Shown here: positions 35,914-44,443 of the stretch, one piece after another | How the letters are laid out: each line of letters opens with the position of its first letter | Position numbering within the stretch: the stretch's first letter is position 1 | Origin: Maribacter sp. | GTDB taxonomy: Bacteria; Bacteroidota; Bacteroidia; Flavobacteriales; Flavobacteriaceae | DNA length: 57,582 bases | NCBI GenBank assembly: GCA_020629285.1 | Contig: JAHDDP010000021.1 | Location: forward strand, 1 to 57,582 | Direction of reading: 5' to 3' | Translations under genes and position numbers: made by a program | The notes under the pieces: generated by a model | Databases searched by the model: none | What the model saw: only the letters and a program-made list of their open reading frames with translations | Told to the model about the DNA's origin: nothing

Positions 35914-36804
35914 CTACAAATGCAATAATGCCAGCGCATCTTCAGTTTTGCCTTCAGCTAACCACCGTTGTGCTAGTTGGTGTAATTCAATACTATCTTC
36001 AGCACCATTTAATATAGATTTCACCTCAGGGTGTTCTGTGATTTTCGCGATAGCTTCTTTAGTTGGCAACTGTTCTAAATTCCCTAACCTTCCTAAATTA
36101 TTACCTGTTAATACAGTGCTGTTCTGTACAGCTTCCGGTAGCATATCTACGCCAATACCTTTGGTACGTATTGGTTTAGGTATTTCAAATAGCGCATCGC
36201 CATTGGCTCTGCAATACCAATTGCCACCCATGCGTGCCACTAAATCTAACTTTGGGGTATCCAGTTTTCCTTCGGCATCTAAAAATGCTTTTTTTACGTG
36301 AATCTGAACTACTTTGGCCAGTACCAAATTACCTGCTCCCGGTCCGTCACCCAAGGCTATTACTTGATCAACAACACACTCAAATGCTACGGGTGCCTCT
36401 CCCACTCTTGGAGGCTGAACTTTATCACTAGGTACTTGCGTAAAACCGGCTTTTACAAATTCATTTACGCCGTCACCATATTCGGTGCTTGACAATGACA
36501 TTTGTTCTACCATATCATAATTCACAATATTGATTACCGTTTCTTTTACCTCCAAAACATTCTCTAAGGTATGCTTGGTGGTATTATCACGACCTCTTCT
36601 TGAAGGTGAAAAAACCATCATTGGCGGATTAACACTGAATAGATTAAAATAACTAAACGGACTCAAATTAACATTCCCATCTTTATCTATTGTACTGGCA
36701 AAACATATAGGTCTTGGGGCTACGGCAGACAATAAATACCCATGTAATTCTTGTTGAGAAATGCTATTTGGATCTATAGAATTGATTTCTTCGTTATTTG
36801 ACAT
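35914..36804 (-). CDS. Flavin reductase family (FMN-binding split barrel) protein
   Basis: A 296-residue protein whose first about 200 residues form an FMN-binding split barrel of the flavin reductase (DIM6/NTAB) family; SAVAPRPICFASTIDKDGN, PPMMVFSPSRRGRDNT and LKETVIN-like segments are typical. About 90 extra C-terminal residues are not explained. It is the last gene of the tyrosine-catabolic operon (31-nt gap after fahA). Its role there is not known; it may supply reduced flavin or reduce a quinonoid by-product such as benzoquinone acetate (speculation). Confidence 0.85.
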   Translation of the reverse strand: MSNNEEINSIDPNSISQQELHGYLLSAVAPRPICFASTIDKDGNVNLSPFSYFNLFSVNPPMMVFSPSRRGRDNTTKHTLENVLEVKETVINIVNYDMVEQMSLSSTEYGDGVNEFVKAGFTQVPSDKVQPPRVGEAPVAFECVVDQVIALGDGPGAGNLVLAKVVQIHVKKAFLDAEGKLDTPKLDLVARMGGNWYCRANGDALFEIPKPIRTKGIGVDMLPEAVQNSTVLTGNNLGRLGNLEQLPTKEAIAKITEHPEVKSILNGAEDSIELHQLAQRWLAEGKTEDALALLHL

Positions 36805-36835
36805 GCTATAATCTTCTAGTGTAAATTGTATTGTT

Positions 36836-38071
36836 TTATTTGTTTGGCAAAATGGTTCCGGTTACTTCACCGAAGCCTACTCTTTTACCCTCTTTTTCTG
36901 CGAACCCTCGCATGGTTATGGTATCATTATCTTCTATAAAAGTACGTATACTTCCATCTTTTAATTCAAACGGTTTTTTACCGCCCCAAGAAATTTCTAA
37001 CAATGATCCATACGAACTTTCATCTTTTCCGGATATGGTTCCTGATGCCATTACATCACCTACATTTATATTGCATCCATTTACGGTATGGTGTGCCAAC
37101 TGCTGCATCATATTCCAATACATATATTTGAAGTTAGATTTGCTGATGGTTGTTTCTTCTGAAGTTGAAGAAGACATTCCCACTTCTAACTGTATATCAT
37201 AATTTTTTTCTCCCTCGTACTCTAAATACGATAGCACTTCTGGTGTTTGCTCAGGACCTTGAACCTTAAATGGTTCTAAAGCTTCCAAGGTGACAATCCA
37301 AGGTGACATAGATGATGCAAAGCTTTTTCCTAAAAACGGACCTAAAGGCACATACTCCCATTTCTGAATGTCTCTTGCCGACCAGTCATTGAACAATACC
37401 AAACCAAAAATATGCTCAGCTGCGTCTTTAGTGGAAACGCGTTCGCCTAGTGCTGTACTTTTACCAACTACAAAACCCATTTCTAATTCAAAATCCAAGT
37501 TACCAGAGGCTTTGAAAACAGGAGTTTCCATTTCGTTAGTTTTCACTTGCCCCATAGGTCTGTGAATAGTTGTACCACTGACTACAATTGATGATGCCCG
37601 ACCATGATACCCTACCGGAATATGTCGCCAATTAGACAACAAAGCATTCTCTGGATCACGGAACATTTTACCTACATTGGTAGCGTGCTCTATACTAGAA
37701 TAGAAATCAGTATAATCACCTACATGTACCGGTAAATGCATTTTGGCATCTTTCTGTAACACAAAAACTTCTGGATGATTCTTCAACGGAGAATTTTCAG
37801 AAACCAATAAGTTCTGAATATCTAAACGAACCTTATCCGTAATTTTCTTTCCTAATGAGATAAACTCATTTAAAGTTTTCTGTCTAAAATATGCAGCACC
37901 TACCTCTATTAAACCTAGCTCTGAAATTGCTACCAAGTCAACTATCTGTTCCCCAATAGCTATTCCTGCTTTTGCTGCTTCATCATTTACAGAGAAGATA
38001 CCAAAAGGAAGATTATAGATAGAAAAATCAGATTTTTTGGGCACAGAGACCCATGTATGTAGTGTTGTCAA
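36836..38071 (-). CDS. fahA: Fumarylacetoacetase
   Basis: A 411-residue fumarylacetoacetate hydrolase with an N-terminal SH3-like domain (about 1-115) and the catalytic FAH fold. DFYSSIEHATNVGKMFRD, GYHGRASSIVVSGT, the metal-binding DFELEMGFVVGKS, and FNDWSARDIQKWEYVPLGPF are all present. It hydrolyses 4-fumarylacetoacetate to fumarate and acetoacetate, the last step of tyrosine breakdown. It lies 12 nt after hmgA in the same operon. No maleylacetoacetate isomerase gene is nearby, so it may have to accept maleylacetoacetate, or the isomerase lies elsewhere. Confidence 0.95.
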   Translation of the reverse strand: MTTLHTWVSVPKKSDFSIYNLPFGIFSVNDEAAKAGIAIGEQIVDLVAISELGLIEVGAAYFRQKTLNEFISLGKKITDKVRLDIQNLLVSENSPLKNHPEVFVLQKDAKMHLPVHVGDYTDFYSSIEHATNVGKMFRDPENALLSNWRHIPVGYHGRASSIVVSGTTIHRPMGQVKTNEMETPVFKASGNLDFELEMGFVVGKSTALGERVSTKDAAEHIFGLVLFNDWSARDIQKWEYVPLGPFLGKSFASSMSPWIVTLEALEPFKVQGPEQTPEVLSYLEYEGEKNYDIQLEVGMSSSTSEETTISKSNFKYMYWNMMQQLAHHTVNGCNINVGDVMASGTISGKDESSYGSLLEISWGGKKPFELKDGSIRTFIEDNDTITMRGFAEKEGKRVGFGEVTGTILPNK

Positions 38072-38083
38072 GTTTGTATTTCT

Positions 38084-39244
38084 TTATTTATCCAACCAAG
38101 ATTTGTAATAATCGCCATCATCCAATTTTAAGGCATTTTCAGTAACCATTAAAGGTTTAAAGGTATCTATCATTACCGCTAATTCTTCCGATCCTTTTTG
38201 ACCTATGCTACGTTCTGCTGCCCCTGGGTGAGGACCATGCGGTATTCCTGCAGGATGCAATGATATATTACCTGGCTGAACTCCGTTTCTACTCATAAAA
38301 TCTCCATCTACATAATACAGCATTTCATCAGAATCAATATTAGAATGATTATATGGTGCCGGTATGGACTGCGGATGATAATCGTATAACCTTGGTACAA
38401 AAGAACAAATGACAAAGGCATTAGTTTCAAAAGTCTGATGCACTGGTGGCGGCTGGTGAATTCTACCTGTAATGGGTTCAAAATTGTGAATGGAGAATCC
38501 GTACGGAAAGTTATACCCATCCCAACCAACAACATCAAAAGGATGCCCAATGTAGACCATTTCATGTATGACCCCTTGTTTCTTTACTTTTATCAAGTGC
38601 TCATCGGTATCTGTAAACGTTTCTAAATTCTCTGGTAATTTATAATCACGCTCACAAAAAGGAGAATGCTCCAATAATTGACCAAACCAATTACGATATC
38701 TTTTTGGTGTATATATAGGCGAGTACGATTCCGCAAACAAAATACGATTGTCTTCACCATCAAAATCTATTTGATAAATCGTTCCTCTTGGAATAATTAG
38801 ATAATCGCCATACTCAAACTTAATCTGCCCAAAAATGGTTCTTAATACCCCTGTACCTTTATGTATAAAGAGCATTTCATCTGCGTCGGTATTCTTATAA
38901 AAATACTCGCGTAGAGATTTTCTTGGTGCAGCTACCCCAATAATAATATCACTATTGACCAAAAGTGGTTCTCGAGCATCTAAAAAATCATCTTTTGGCG
39001 CCGTATTAAAACTCACTAGTTTTAACGAACGTATATTCTTCTCCAAGGCTATTTTTGGTGAAACATCCGTACTTTTCAATATCTCCTTAACCATTGTTGG
39101 TCGGTTATGATGATATAGTAAAGAGGACATACCGTCAAAGCCAATAGTACCGAACAATTGTTCAGAGTACAATTCGCCATCTGGTTTTCTAAATTGCGTA
39201 TGCCTTTTAGGTGGCAACGCTCCCTGTTTATGATATATAGGCAT
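38084..39244 (-). CDS. hmgA: Homogentisate 1,2-dioxygenase
   Basis: A 386-residue cupin dioxygenase that opens the ring of homogentisate to maleylacetoacetate with Fe(II) and O2. The family signatures EMLFIHKGTGVLRT, YLIIPRGTIYQIDF, DVVGWDGYNFPYGFSIHNFE and the iron-site HPAGIPHGPHPG are present. It is shorter than the about 430-residue proteobacterial and eukaryotic enzymes, as is usual for Bacteroidota. It is between hpd and fahA in the tyrosine operon. Confidence 0.94.
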   Translation of the reverse strand: MPIYHKQGALPPKRHTQFRKPDGELYSEQLFGTIGFDGMSSLLYHHNRPTMVKEILKSTDVSPKIALEKNIRSLKLVSFNTAPKDDFLDAREPLLVNSDIIIGVAAPRKSLREYFYKNTDADEMLFIHKGTGVLRTIFGQIKFEYGDYLIIPRGTIYQIDFDGEDNRILFAESYSPIYTPKRYRNWFGQLLEHSPFCERDYKLPENLETFTDTDEHLIKVKKQGVIHEMVYIGHPFDVVGWDGYNFPYGFSIHNFEPITGRIHQPPPVHQTFETNAFVICSFVPRLYDYHPQSIPAPYNHSNIDSDEMLYYVDGDFMSRNGVQPGNISLHPAGIPHGPHPGAAERSIGQKGSEELAVMIDTFKPLMVTENALKLDDGDYYKSWLDK

Positions 39245-39319
39245 ATACGTTCGTTATTCTAGTTAATACTCTACTTTTAAAAATACGTTATTCTTAAATG
39301 CTTAAGAAATTTGTTGAAC

Positions 39320-40450
39320 TTATAAAGTTCCTCTTAATTCTTGCTCACGCTCAATCGCTTCAAACAACGCTTTGAAATTTCCTTTTCCAAAAGAAGTAGC
39401 TCCTTTACGTTGAATGATCTCAAAAAACATGGTTGGTCTTGCCTGTACGGTTTTTGTGAAAATCTGTAACAAGTACCCTTCATCATCACGATCTACCAGA
39501 ATACCTAGTTTTCTAAGTGACTCAATATCCTCGTCAATTTCACCAACTCTATCCGTCAACACATCGTAATAAGTGGTAGGTATCGTCAAAAATTCCACTC
39601 CCCTACTTTTAAGGTCAGATACCGTATTTACAATATCATCGGTAGCAACTGCAATATGCTGTACTCCTTCACCTTCATAGAACTCAAGATACTCATCTAC
39701 TTGAGATTTTTTCATACCTGGTGCCGGCTCGTTTATCGGAAACTTAATACGACCGTTACCATTACTCATCACTTTACTCATCAAAGCAGTATAATCTGTT
39801 GAAATATCTTTATCGTCAAAGGACATGATCTGCTTAAAGCCCATAACATTGGCATAAAAATCTACCCAAAAATTCATTCTACCTTCTTCCACATTACCTA
39901 CCATATGATCTACAAATTTTAAACCTGTAGATGTTGGTTGGTACTCACTTTCCCATTTTTTATACCCTGGCAAAAATGTACCATTGTAGTTTTTACGCTC
40001 TACAAAAATGTGAACTACCTCACCGTAAGAATAGATACCAGATGTTACCACTTCCCCGTCATCATCTTTCTCGGTTTTAGGCTCCATATAACTTTTGGCA
40101 CCTCTTTTCATAGCCTCTTCATACGCATAGGTAGCATCATCTACCCACAGCGCAGTGACTTTTACTCCGTCACCATGTTTATCTATATGCCTACCTACAT
40201 CAGTACCACTTTTTAAAGGGGAGGTCAATACCAATCTTATTTTATCTTGCTCTACCACATAAGATTCAAAATCTCTACTACCGGTTTCCAAACCTTTATA
40301 AGCCAAAGATTTAAATCCGAATGCAGTTTTGTAATAGTGTGCCGCTTGCTTAGAGTTACTTACGTAAAGCTCTAAATAATCCGTACCGTTAATAGGCATA
40401 AAATCTTGTGCCTCTTTATGATCGTTTTGTGCTACTGTTGTTGTTGACAT
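39320..40450 (-). CDS. hpd: 4-hydroxyphenylpyruvate dioxygenase
   Basis: A 376-residue two-domain extradiol-type dioxygenase. The iron ligands are His182 (FVDHMVGNV), His265 (GVQHIAVAT) and Glu344 (MFFEIIQRKG), with the C-terminal GFGKGNF-like end present as SFGKGNFKALFEAIE. It converts 4-hydroxyphenylpyruvate to homogentisate. It follows the aminotransferase gene, and an operator-like repeat lies 31 bp upstream of its start, so it may have its own regulated promoter inside the operon. Confidence 0.95.
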   Translation of the reverse strand: MSTTTVAQNDHKEAQDFMPINGTDYLELYVSNSKQAAHYYKTAFGFKSLAYKGLETGSRDFESYVVEQDKIRLVLTSPLKSGTDVGRHIDKHGDGVKVTALWVDDATYAYEEAMKRGAKSYMEPKTEKDDDGEVVTSGIYSYGEVVHIFVERKNYNGTFLPGYKKWESEYQPTSTGLKFVDHMVGNVEEGRMNFWVDFYANVMGFKQIMSFDDKDISTDYTALMSKVMSNGNGRIKFPINEPAPGMKKSQVDEYLEFYEGEGVQHIAVATDDIVNTVSDLKSRGVEFLTIPTTYYDVLTDRVGEIDEDIESLRKLGILVDRDDEGYLLQIFTKTVQARPTMFFEIIQRKGATSFGKGNFKALFEAIEREQELRGTL

Positions 40451-40480
40451 AGTTCTGGATTTTATATTTTTATTTCGTTT

Positions 40481-40500
40481 ATTGTTGCTTCTGCAACATA
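40481..40500. promoter_or_regulatory. MarR-type operator candidate upstream of hpd
   Basis: ATTGTTG (40481-40487), six bases, then CAACATA (40494-40500) form an inverted repeat. Half-site sequence and spacing match the perfect repeat upstream of marR at 41677-41696. It lies in the gap between the aminotransferase stop and the hpd start. Confidence 0.6.
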
Positions 40501-40514
40501 TATATTAAATTTTT

Positions 40515-41621
40515 TTATGCTGTTGTGGTTTGAGATTTCATCAATACCTCTAGTGCTGCCAAAAGTGCTTTATTTGCTTCCCTTACTCCAAATGAAATTC
40601 TAACTTTTCCCGGAGCTCCAAAATTGCCTACAGGGCGAACCATAATACCTCGCTGTTCTAAGAAGGCCGTGAATTCCATATCATTGATAGGTGGATCTAT
40701 TAGTACAAAATTACCTTGTGCGGGCCAGTATTTTATATTTAAGGCATCAAGTCCGTTCAAAACAAACCTTCTTTCTTCTTTTACCAATGCTACGGTCTTA
40801 TTCACAAAATCAACATCCTCCAATGCAGCGATAGCCCCTTCTAAAGCCATGGTAGACAACAAAAAAGGCTTACAAATTCTGCGCATGTAATTACTAAGTT
40901 CTAAAGGAGCATAGCAATACCCAACTCGTAAACCGGCTAGACCGTATGTTTTTGAAAAACTGTTTATAGCTATTACATTCTTACCTTCCACTACAAATGG
41001 TAAGCCAGATGTATAATCTTCAGCTTCGGCAAAATGTCTATACACCTCATCTAATACCAAAACTACATGCTCAGGTAATTTTTCAATGAAGCTTCTTAAA
41101 TCTGCCATTGGAATATAGTTTCCTGACGGGTTATTAGGTGATGCAAGAAATACCAGCTTTGTCTTATCAGAAATAGCTTCAAGAATTCCGTCCAAATTAT
41201 AATCGTAATTCTCGGTCATTGGCACATTGATCGCCTTTGCACCCATCCAACGGGTAAAAGCAGTATAGGGCAAAAAACATGGTTGACTAACAATTACCTC
41301 ATCGTCTTCATTCAAAAATGCCTTAGAAATCATATCTATAATTTCTGAGCCACTATTTGCTGAGATAAAATTATCTGCAACTAAAGCGCCATCAAAGTCC
41401 TTTACCAAAGCTTCACGTAACCTTATATCCGTATTATCTGGATAGAAACTTAAATCATCTAAAGTATTTGCTAATGCTTCTTTCACTTTTGGGGAATACC
41501 CTAACGGATTTTCATTAGATGAAAGCTTGTGTACCGTTACACCATCAGGCATAACGATTTTCTTTCCGCCACCTTTATAAGTACTATCCTCTAATATATA
41601 TTTTTTGAAACCTAGTTGCAT
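40515..41621 (-). CDS. Aminotransferase class I/II, HisC-like (probable aromatic aminotransferase)
   Basis: A 368-residue PLP enzyme with HisC-type fold. The PLP lysine is Lys224 in SFSKTYGLAGLRVGY; SSNENPLGYSPKVKEAL and SPNNPSGNYIP are also typical. Its place before hpd, hmgA and fahA suggests that it makes 4-hydroxyphenylpyruvate from tyrosine rather than histidinol phosphate. The start is set at 41621 (MQLGFKKYILEDSTYKG); an upstream open stretch in the same frame runs across the marR promoter and into marR, and is not coding-like. Confidence 0.87.
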   Translation of the reverse strand: MQLGFKKYILEDSTYKGGGKKIVMPDGVTVHKLSSNENPLGYSPKVKEALANTLDDLSFYPDNTDIRLREALVKDFDGALVADNFISANSGSEIIDMISKAFLNEDDEVIVSQPCFLPYTAFTRWMGAKAINVPMTENYDYNLDGILEAISDKTKLVFLASPNNPSGNYIPMADLRSFIEKLPEHVVLVLDEVYRHFAEAEDYTSGLPFVVEGKNVIAINSFSKTYGLAGLRVGYCYAPLELSNYMRRICKPFLLSTMALEGAIAALEDVDFVNKTVALVKEERRFVLNGLDALNIKYWPAQGNFVLIDPPINDMEFTAFLEQRGIMVRPVGNFGAPGKVRISFGVREANKALLAALEVLMKSQTTTA

Positions 41622-41676
41622 ATTTCCACTTCTTTTGACCAATTTATCCGTAGTAAATATACACTTTTTTTTAATT

Positions 41677-41696
41677 ATTGTTGCACTAACAACAAT
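41677..41696. promoter_or_regulatory. MarR-type operator between marR and the aminotransferase gene
   Basis: ATTGTTG (41677-41683) and CAACAAT (41690-41696) form a perfect inverted repeat with a 6-bp spacer in the divergent intergenic region. The same element occurs upstream of hpd. Two copies in one gene cluster next to a MarR gene make it the likely binding site. Confidence 0.7.
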
Positions 41697-41741
41697 ATTA
41701 ACGATAAACTCTGTTACTTTTGGAGGAATAATACTTGGATT

Positions 41742-42188
41742 ATGGACAGGACGGAAGGATTTGGAGTATACATTGATCGCACGCTTAAAAAGGTTCAAAG
41801 TACTTTTTTACAAGTGTTTGCAGAGAATAATATTGATTTGACCATTGAGCAATGGGTAATTTTACAACGCGTACATATAGAAGGTAAAGAAGCCTCACAG
41901 GCAGATATTGCCAAATCTAACTTTAGAAATAGGGCAACAACTTCTAGAGTTATTAGCGGATTATGCAAAAAAGGCTTCTTACGAAAGTCTAGATTTAGAG
42001 ATGATCAAAAAAGATACAAACTTGTTATTACAGAAGAAGGTTCGGCACTCATAAAACAAGTAATGCCCTTTATTACCGATTTAAGAAAAGTTAGTACACT
42101 GGGTATCACTGAAGAAGAATTTGAAATTTTCTATAAAGTTCTTGATCAGTTATGGGAAAACTTTGACCAATACGAAGGTCGTTCATAG
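41742..42188 (+). CDS. MarR-family transcriptional regulator of the tyrosine operon
   Basis: A 148-residue winged-helix regulator. DLTIEQWVILQRVHIEGKEA leads into the helix-turn-helix ASQADIAKSNFRNRATTSRV and the wing KSRFRDDQKRYKLVIT. Members bind small aromatic or phenolic ligands and then leave the DNA. It is divergent from the tyrosine-catabolic operon with matching inverted repeats at 41677-41696 and 40481-40500, so it most likely represses that operon and responds to a pathway intermediate such as 4-hydroxyphenylpyruvate or homogentisate (inference). The start ATG at 41742 matches family length. Confidence 0.9.
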   Translation: MDRTEGFGVYIDRTLKKVQSTFLQVFAENNIDLTIEQWVILQRVHIEGKEASQADIAKSNFRNRATTSRVISGLCKKGFLRKSRFRDDQKRYKLVITEEGSALIKQVMPFITDLRKVSTLGITEEEFEIFYKVLDQLWENFDQYEGRS

Positions 42189-42292
42189 CTGTATTTTAGC
42201 ATATAAAAGAAATAATTAAAATTTTATTGATTTTGGTTTTACCAGTCTATAAAAATCACTAAGTTTGCACCCACATTTGAAAAAATGGTGTC

Positions 42293-42366
42293 GGTCGCAT
42301 AGCTCAGCTGGATAGAGCATCTGCCTTCTAAGCAGACGGTCGGAGGTTCGAATCCTCCTGCGATCA
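42293..42366 (+). tRNA. tRNA-Arg (anticodon TCT)
   Basis: A complete cloverleaf. The acceptor is GGTCGCA with TGCGATC (one G-T pair) plus discriminator A; the D arm is GCTC...GAGC; the anticodon stem is TCTGC/GCAGA with loop CTTCTAA (anticodon 42327-42329); the T arm is GGAGG TTCGAAT CCTCC. CCA is not encoded. It reads AGA codons, the common Arg codon in AT-rich genomes. A terminator follows directly. Confidence 0.97.
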
Positions 42367-42369
42367 CTC

Positions 42370-42394
42370 AAAAGCCCCTTTTAGGGGCTTTTTT
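42370..42394 (+). terminator. Terminator of tRNA-Arg
   Basis: A perfect stem, AAAAGCCCC with GGGGCTTTT, has a short TTTTA loop and ends in a T run at 42389-42394. It starts 4 nt after the tRNA. Confidence 0.9.
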
Positions 42395-42447
42395 GTTTTA
42401 TATACATTATTTATTTATTCATCCTATCAAAAGTTTTTAATGTCTTT

Positions 42448-42476
42448 TTTGTTTTTTGACATTTTTATTATTTTTG
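42448..42476 (+). promoter_or_regulatory. Bacteroidetes-type promoter of the BLUF gene
   Basis: TTTG at 42448-42451 is followed after 17 bases by TATTTTTG at 42469-42476, matching TAnnTTTG. The predicted start lies near 42483, about 19 nt before the BLUF ATG. Confidence 0.5.
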
Positions 42477-42501
42477 CCGATTAAGACCAATTTCATTTTA
42501 G

Positions 42502-42933
42502 ATGTATACATTGACCTATGAATCTGTCGCTACAAGTAGATTAACGAGCGCAGAAATGGAAGAATTACTTGAAAAGGCACGCGCAAATAATCAACGTGAT
42601 GATATTACCGGCTGCCTGATTTATTACAAAGGTGGCTTTGTTCAATTATTGGAAGGAAGTAAAGAAAAAATCGAAACCCTTTACGATAAGATTAAAAAGG
42701 ACCCTCGCCATAAAAATGTTACGCTATTTTCCGATGATGAAATTAGTAAGAGAACTTTCCCTAATTGGGGCATGGCTTATTACCCAATTGACGAAAACAA
42801 CACCAATAAGTATGAGTACGAGCAATTTAAGAGAAACCTAATTTTAATGGCGGATCTTATTGAACCTACAAATATTACGTCAAAACAGTTTTGGATAAAA
42901 ATCAAAACCATGATTGCCGAGCCACCGATGTAG
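42502..42933 (+). CDS. BLUF-domain blue-light photoreceptor
   Basis: A 143-residue short BLUF protein that binds FAD and senses blue light. By spacing from the first Tyr, all key residues match AppA: Tyr6, Asn30, Gln48, Trp89 and Met91. The BLUF fold fills about residues 1-95; the C-terminal about 45 residues are helical and carry no effector domain, so it must signal through a partner. No EAL, GGDEF or adenylate cyclase gene is adjacent. It has its own promoter, after the tRNA-Arg gene, and faces a small membrane protein gene convergently. Confidence 0.92.
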   Translation: MYTLTYESVATSRLTSAEMEELLEKARANNQRDDITGCLIYYKGGFVQLLEGSKEKIETLYDKIKKDPRHKNVTLFSDDEISKRTFPNWGMAYYPIDENNTNKYEYEQFKRNLILMADLIEPTNITSKQFWIKIKTMIAEPPM

Positions 42934-42937
42934 TTTT

Positions 42938-43501
42938 TCAGCTATCTGATTTTTCTTGATTTTCCTTCTCATTAGAATCACTACTTTTTATAAGCGGGTG
43001 ATCGGTAATACCCAAGCCTATTATTTTAATAATATTAATAATGGTATTATATAACATGAGCACCACTATTATTAAAGCAGAGCTTAGTATAGCACTTACA
43101 CCAATGGTAATGTAATAAATAGCATCAAAATAGCTTTCAGGTATATTTTCACTCTCTGTAACAGGTAAGTTAAATACCAAAAAGAATAGTAACGAGGCTA
43201 TAAAAATAGCAGTATAAAGCTTTGCAATCTGCATGATATGCATATAGTGATCGTTCTTCAATTTTGAATTTGTACCTGAACTAACTCCCAATAAAGTTAA
43301 CATCAAAGCAAGTATGGTTGCAGATGCCAACACAATGGTATTACACAAGGTATTTAAACCTGTGAGACTAGATTTAATTAATACTTTGGCTTCATACCCA
43401 CTTAGATTACCAAGCATTAAAGTTCCTAGACCTATAAATGCCAAAGAAATGACTCCGCCAATGATTGCCCGTTTTGTGTAACCTGAAATATTTATATCCA
43501 T
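42938..43501 (-). CDS. Small membrane protein of unknown function
   Basis: A 187-residue protein that I do not recognise. It has four predicted membrane helices (about 10-32, 48-73, 90-112 and 123-155) and a charged Ser/Glu/Lys-rich cytoplasmic tail (about 168-187). It is convergent with the BLUF gene, with only 4 nt between stops, and follows the next membrane protein gene on the same strand by 37 nt. The two minus-strand genes may form an operon. Confidence 0.65.
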   Translation of the reverse strand: MDINISGYTKRAIIGGVISLAFIGLGTLMLGNLSGYEAKVLIKSSLTGLNTLCNTIVLASATILALMLTLLGVSSGTNSKLKNDHYMHIMQIAKLYTAIFIASLLFFLVFNLPVTESENIPESYFDAIYYITIGVSAILSSALIIVVLMLYNTIINIIKIIGLGITDHPLIKSSDSNEKENQEKSDS

Positions 43502-43538
43502 CTTCTGATTAGAAAAATTAATGTTTATATAGTTTGAC

Positions 43539-43989
43539 TTAAACGCGCATTAAAAATCTTGCCAATACCCAAGTAACGGTAATACCAAAGATCATGTGCG
43601 CCACTACCAATTGCATAAAAAAGTATTTCCAGTCTATTTTTGGGGGATTGTCATGATAGCTGATTATTAGAGACCAGCCTGCAATACCGATGATACCTAA
43701 AATGAATCCCAGAAACAATCCGGTCCAAATGAAAATACCATCAGCTAAGTAAAAATAATAGCAATACAGTATTGCTGCCATGCTTATGCCGATAGCAAAA
43801 TGTATAATCCAACCTAAGTAATGATTATCCCCTATACTAGTTGAAGTAGACCTTAAACGTTTAATGAGTCCATTTAATAAGTGGGCTTCATTAAACTTGT
43901 GATCCGTAAGTGATTGTACCACATGGCTGAACCCGGTCATAACAATGGTTCCCAAAATGCCAGAAAAAAAATATCGCCAAAATTACCAT
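43539..43989 (-). CDS. Membrane protein of unknown function with apparent frameshift
   Basis: The long frame (43539 to about 43955) encodes an about 138-residue protein with four membrane helices, but its reading frame lacks an ATG before the hydrophobic SGILGTIVMTGFSH. An ATG at 43989 opens a neighbouring frame (MVILAIFF) that would join that segment smoothly if the run of eight A on the + strand (43964-43971) were seven. The result would be a continuous first helix. Either this is a homopolymer sequencing error, a real mutation, or slippage. Translation from the inner ATG at 43940 would lose half of the first helix. Function unknown. Confidence 0.55.
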
Positions 43990-44186
43990 AGCTGAATATT
44001 TATTTAATTGATTAGGAATTAGAAAATTAAATAATTTTTAGCCCCAAAAATTATCAGAAACGAATTGAACAAAGAATAATTTCTTATGGATTACTTTTTC
44101 AAATAGAACCCTATTACATTCATTTTAGACAATAGAAGTTCTGTATTTATAAATGCTGCATGTCTTTAAAAAAACCAATCGTATTC

Positions 44187-44441
44187 ATGGAAGAAATTAT
44201 CGGAACACTTGCAGGTATTTTTATGACCATTGCTGCAGTACCACAAATATTTAGAGCTTGGAAAACTAAAAAAGTAGATGATGTTTCCCCTAAAATGTTT
44301 TTAGTACTTACCATAGGTGTATCGCTATGGACTGTTTACGGTATCATGAAACAAGACGCCCCTATTATTATTACTAACGGAATTTCTACTCTATTAAATA
44401 TTACGATGCTTGTTCTCATTCTAAAATTCAAAAAGAAATAA
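44187..44441 (+). CDS. SemiSWEET-type sugar transporter (MtN3/PQ-loop)
   Basis: An 84-residue triple-helix-bundle protein. The PQ motif in AAVPQIFRAWKTKKVDDVSP and the helix-2 LTIGVSLWTVYGI are typical; bacterial SemiSWEETs are 85-95 residues and work as dimers, moving small sugars down a gradient. The start is placed at MEEIIGTLAG; an ATG nine codons upstream (44160) is possible. It is followed after 2 nt by a DUF421 gene, so the two are co-transcribed. The substrate is unknown. Confidence 0.82.
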   Translation: MEEIIGTLAGIFMTIAAVPQIFRAWKTKKVDDVSPKMFLVLTIGVSLWTVYGIMKQDAPIIITNGISTLLNITMLVLILKFKKK

Positions 44442-44443
44442 AT

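Noticed and set aside
36836-41621. HisC of histidine biosynthesis as the identity of the aminotransferase
   Set aside because: No his genes are nearby; it leads a tyrosine-catabolic operon with its own MarR regulator.
41622-41798. 59-residue N-terminal extension of the aminotransferase
   Set aside because: It crosses the promoter region and the perfect MarR operator and overlaps the divergent marR start; HisC-like proteins start near MQLGF.
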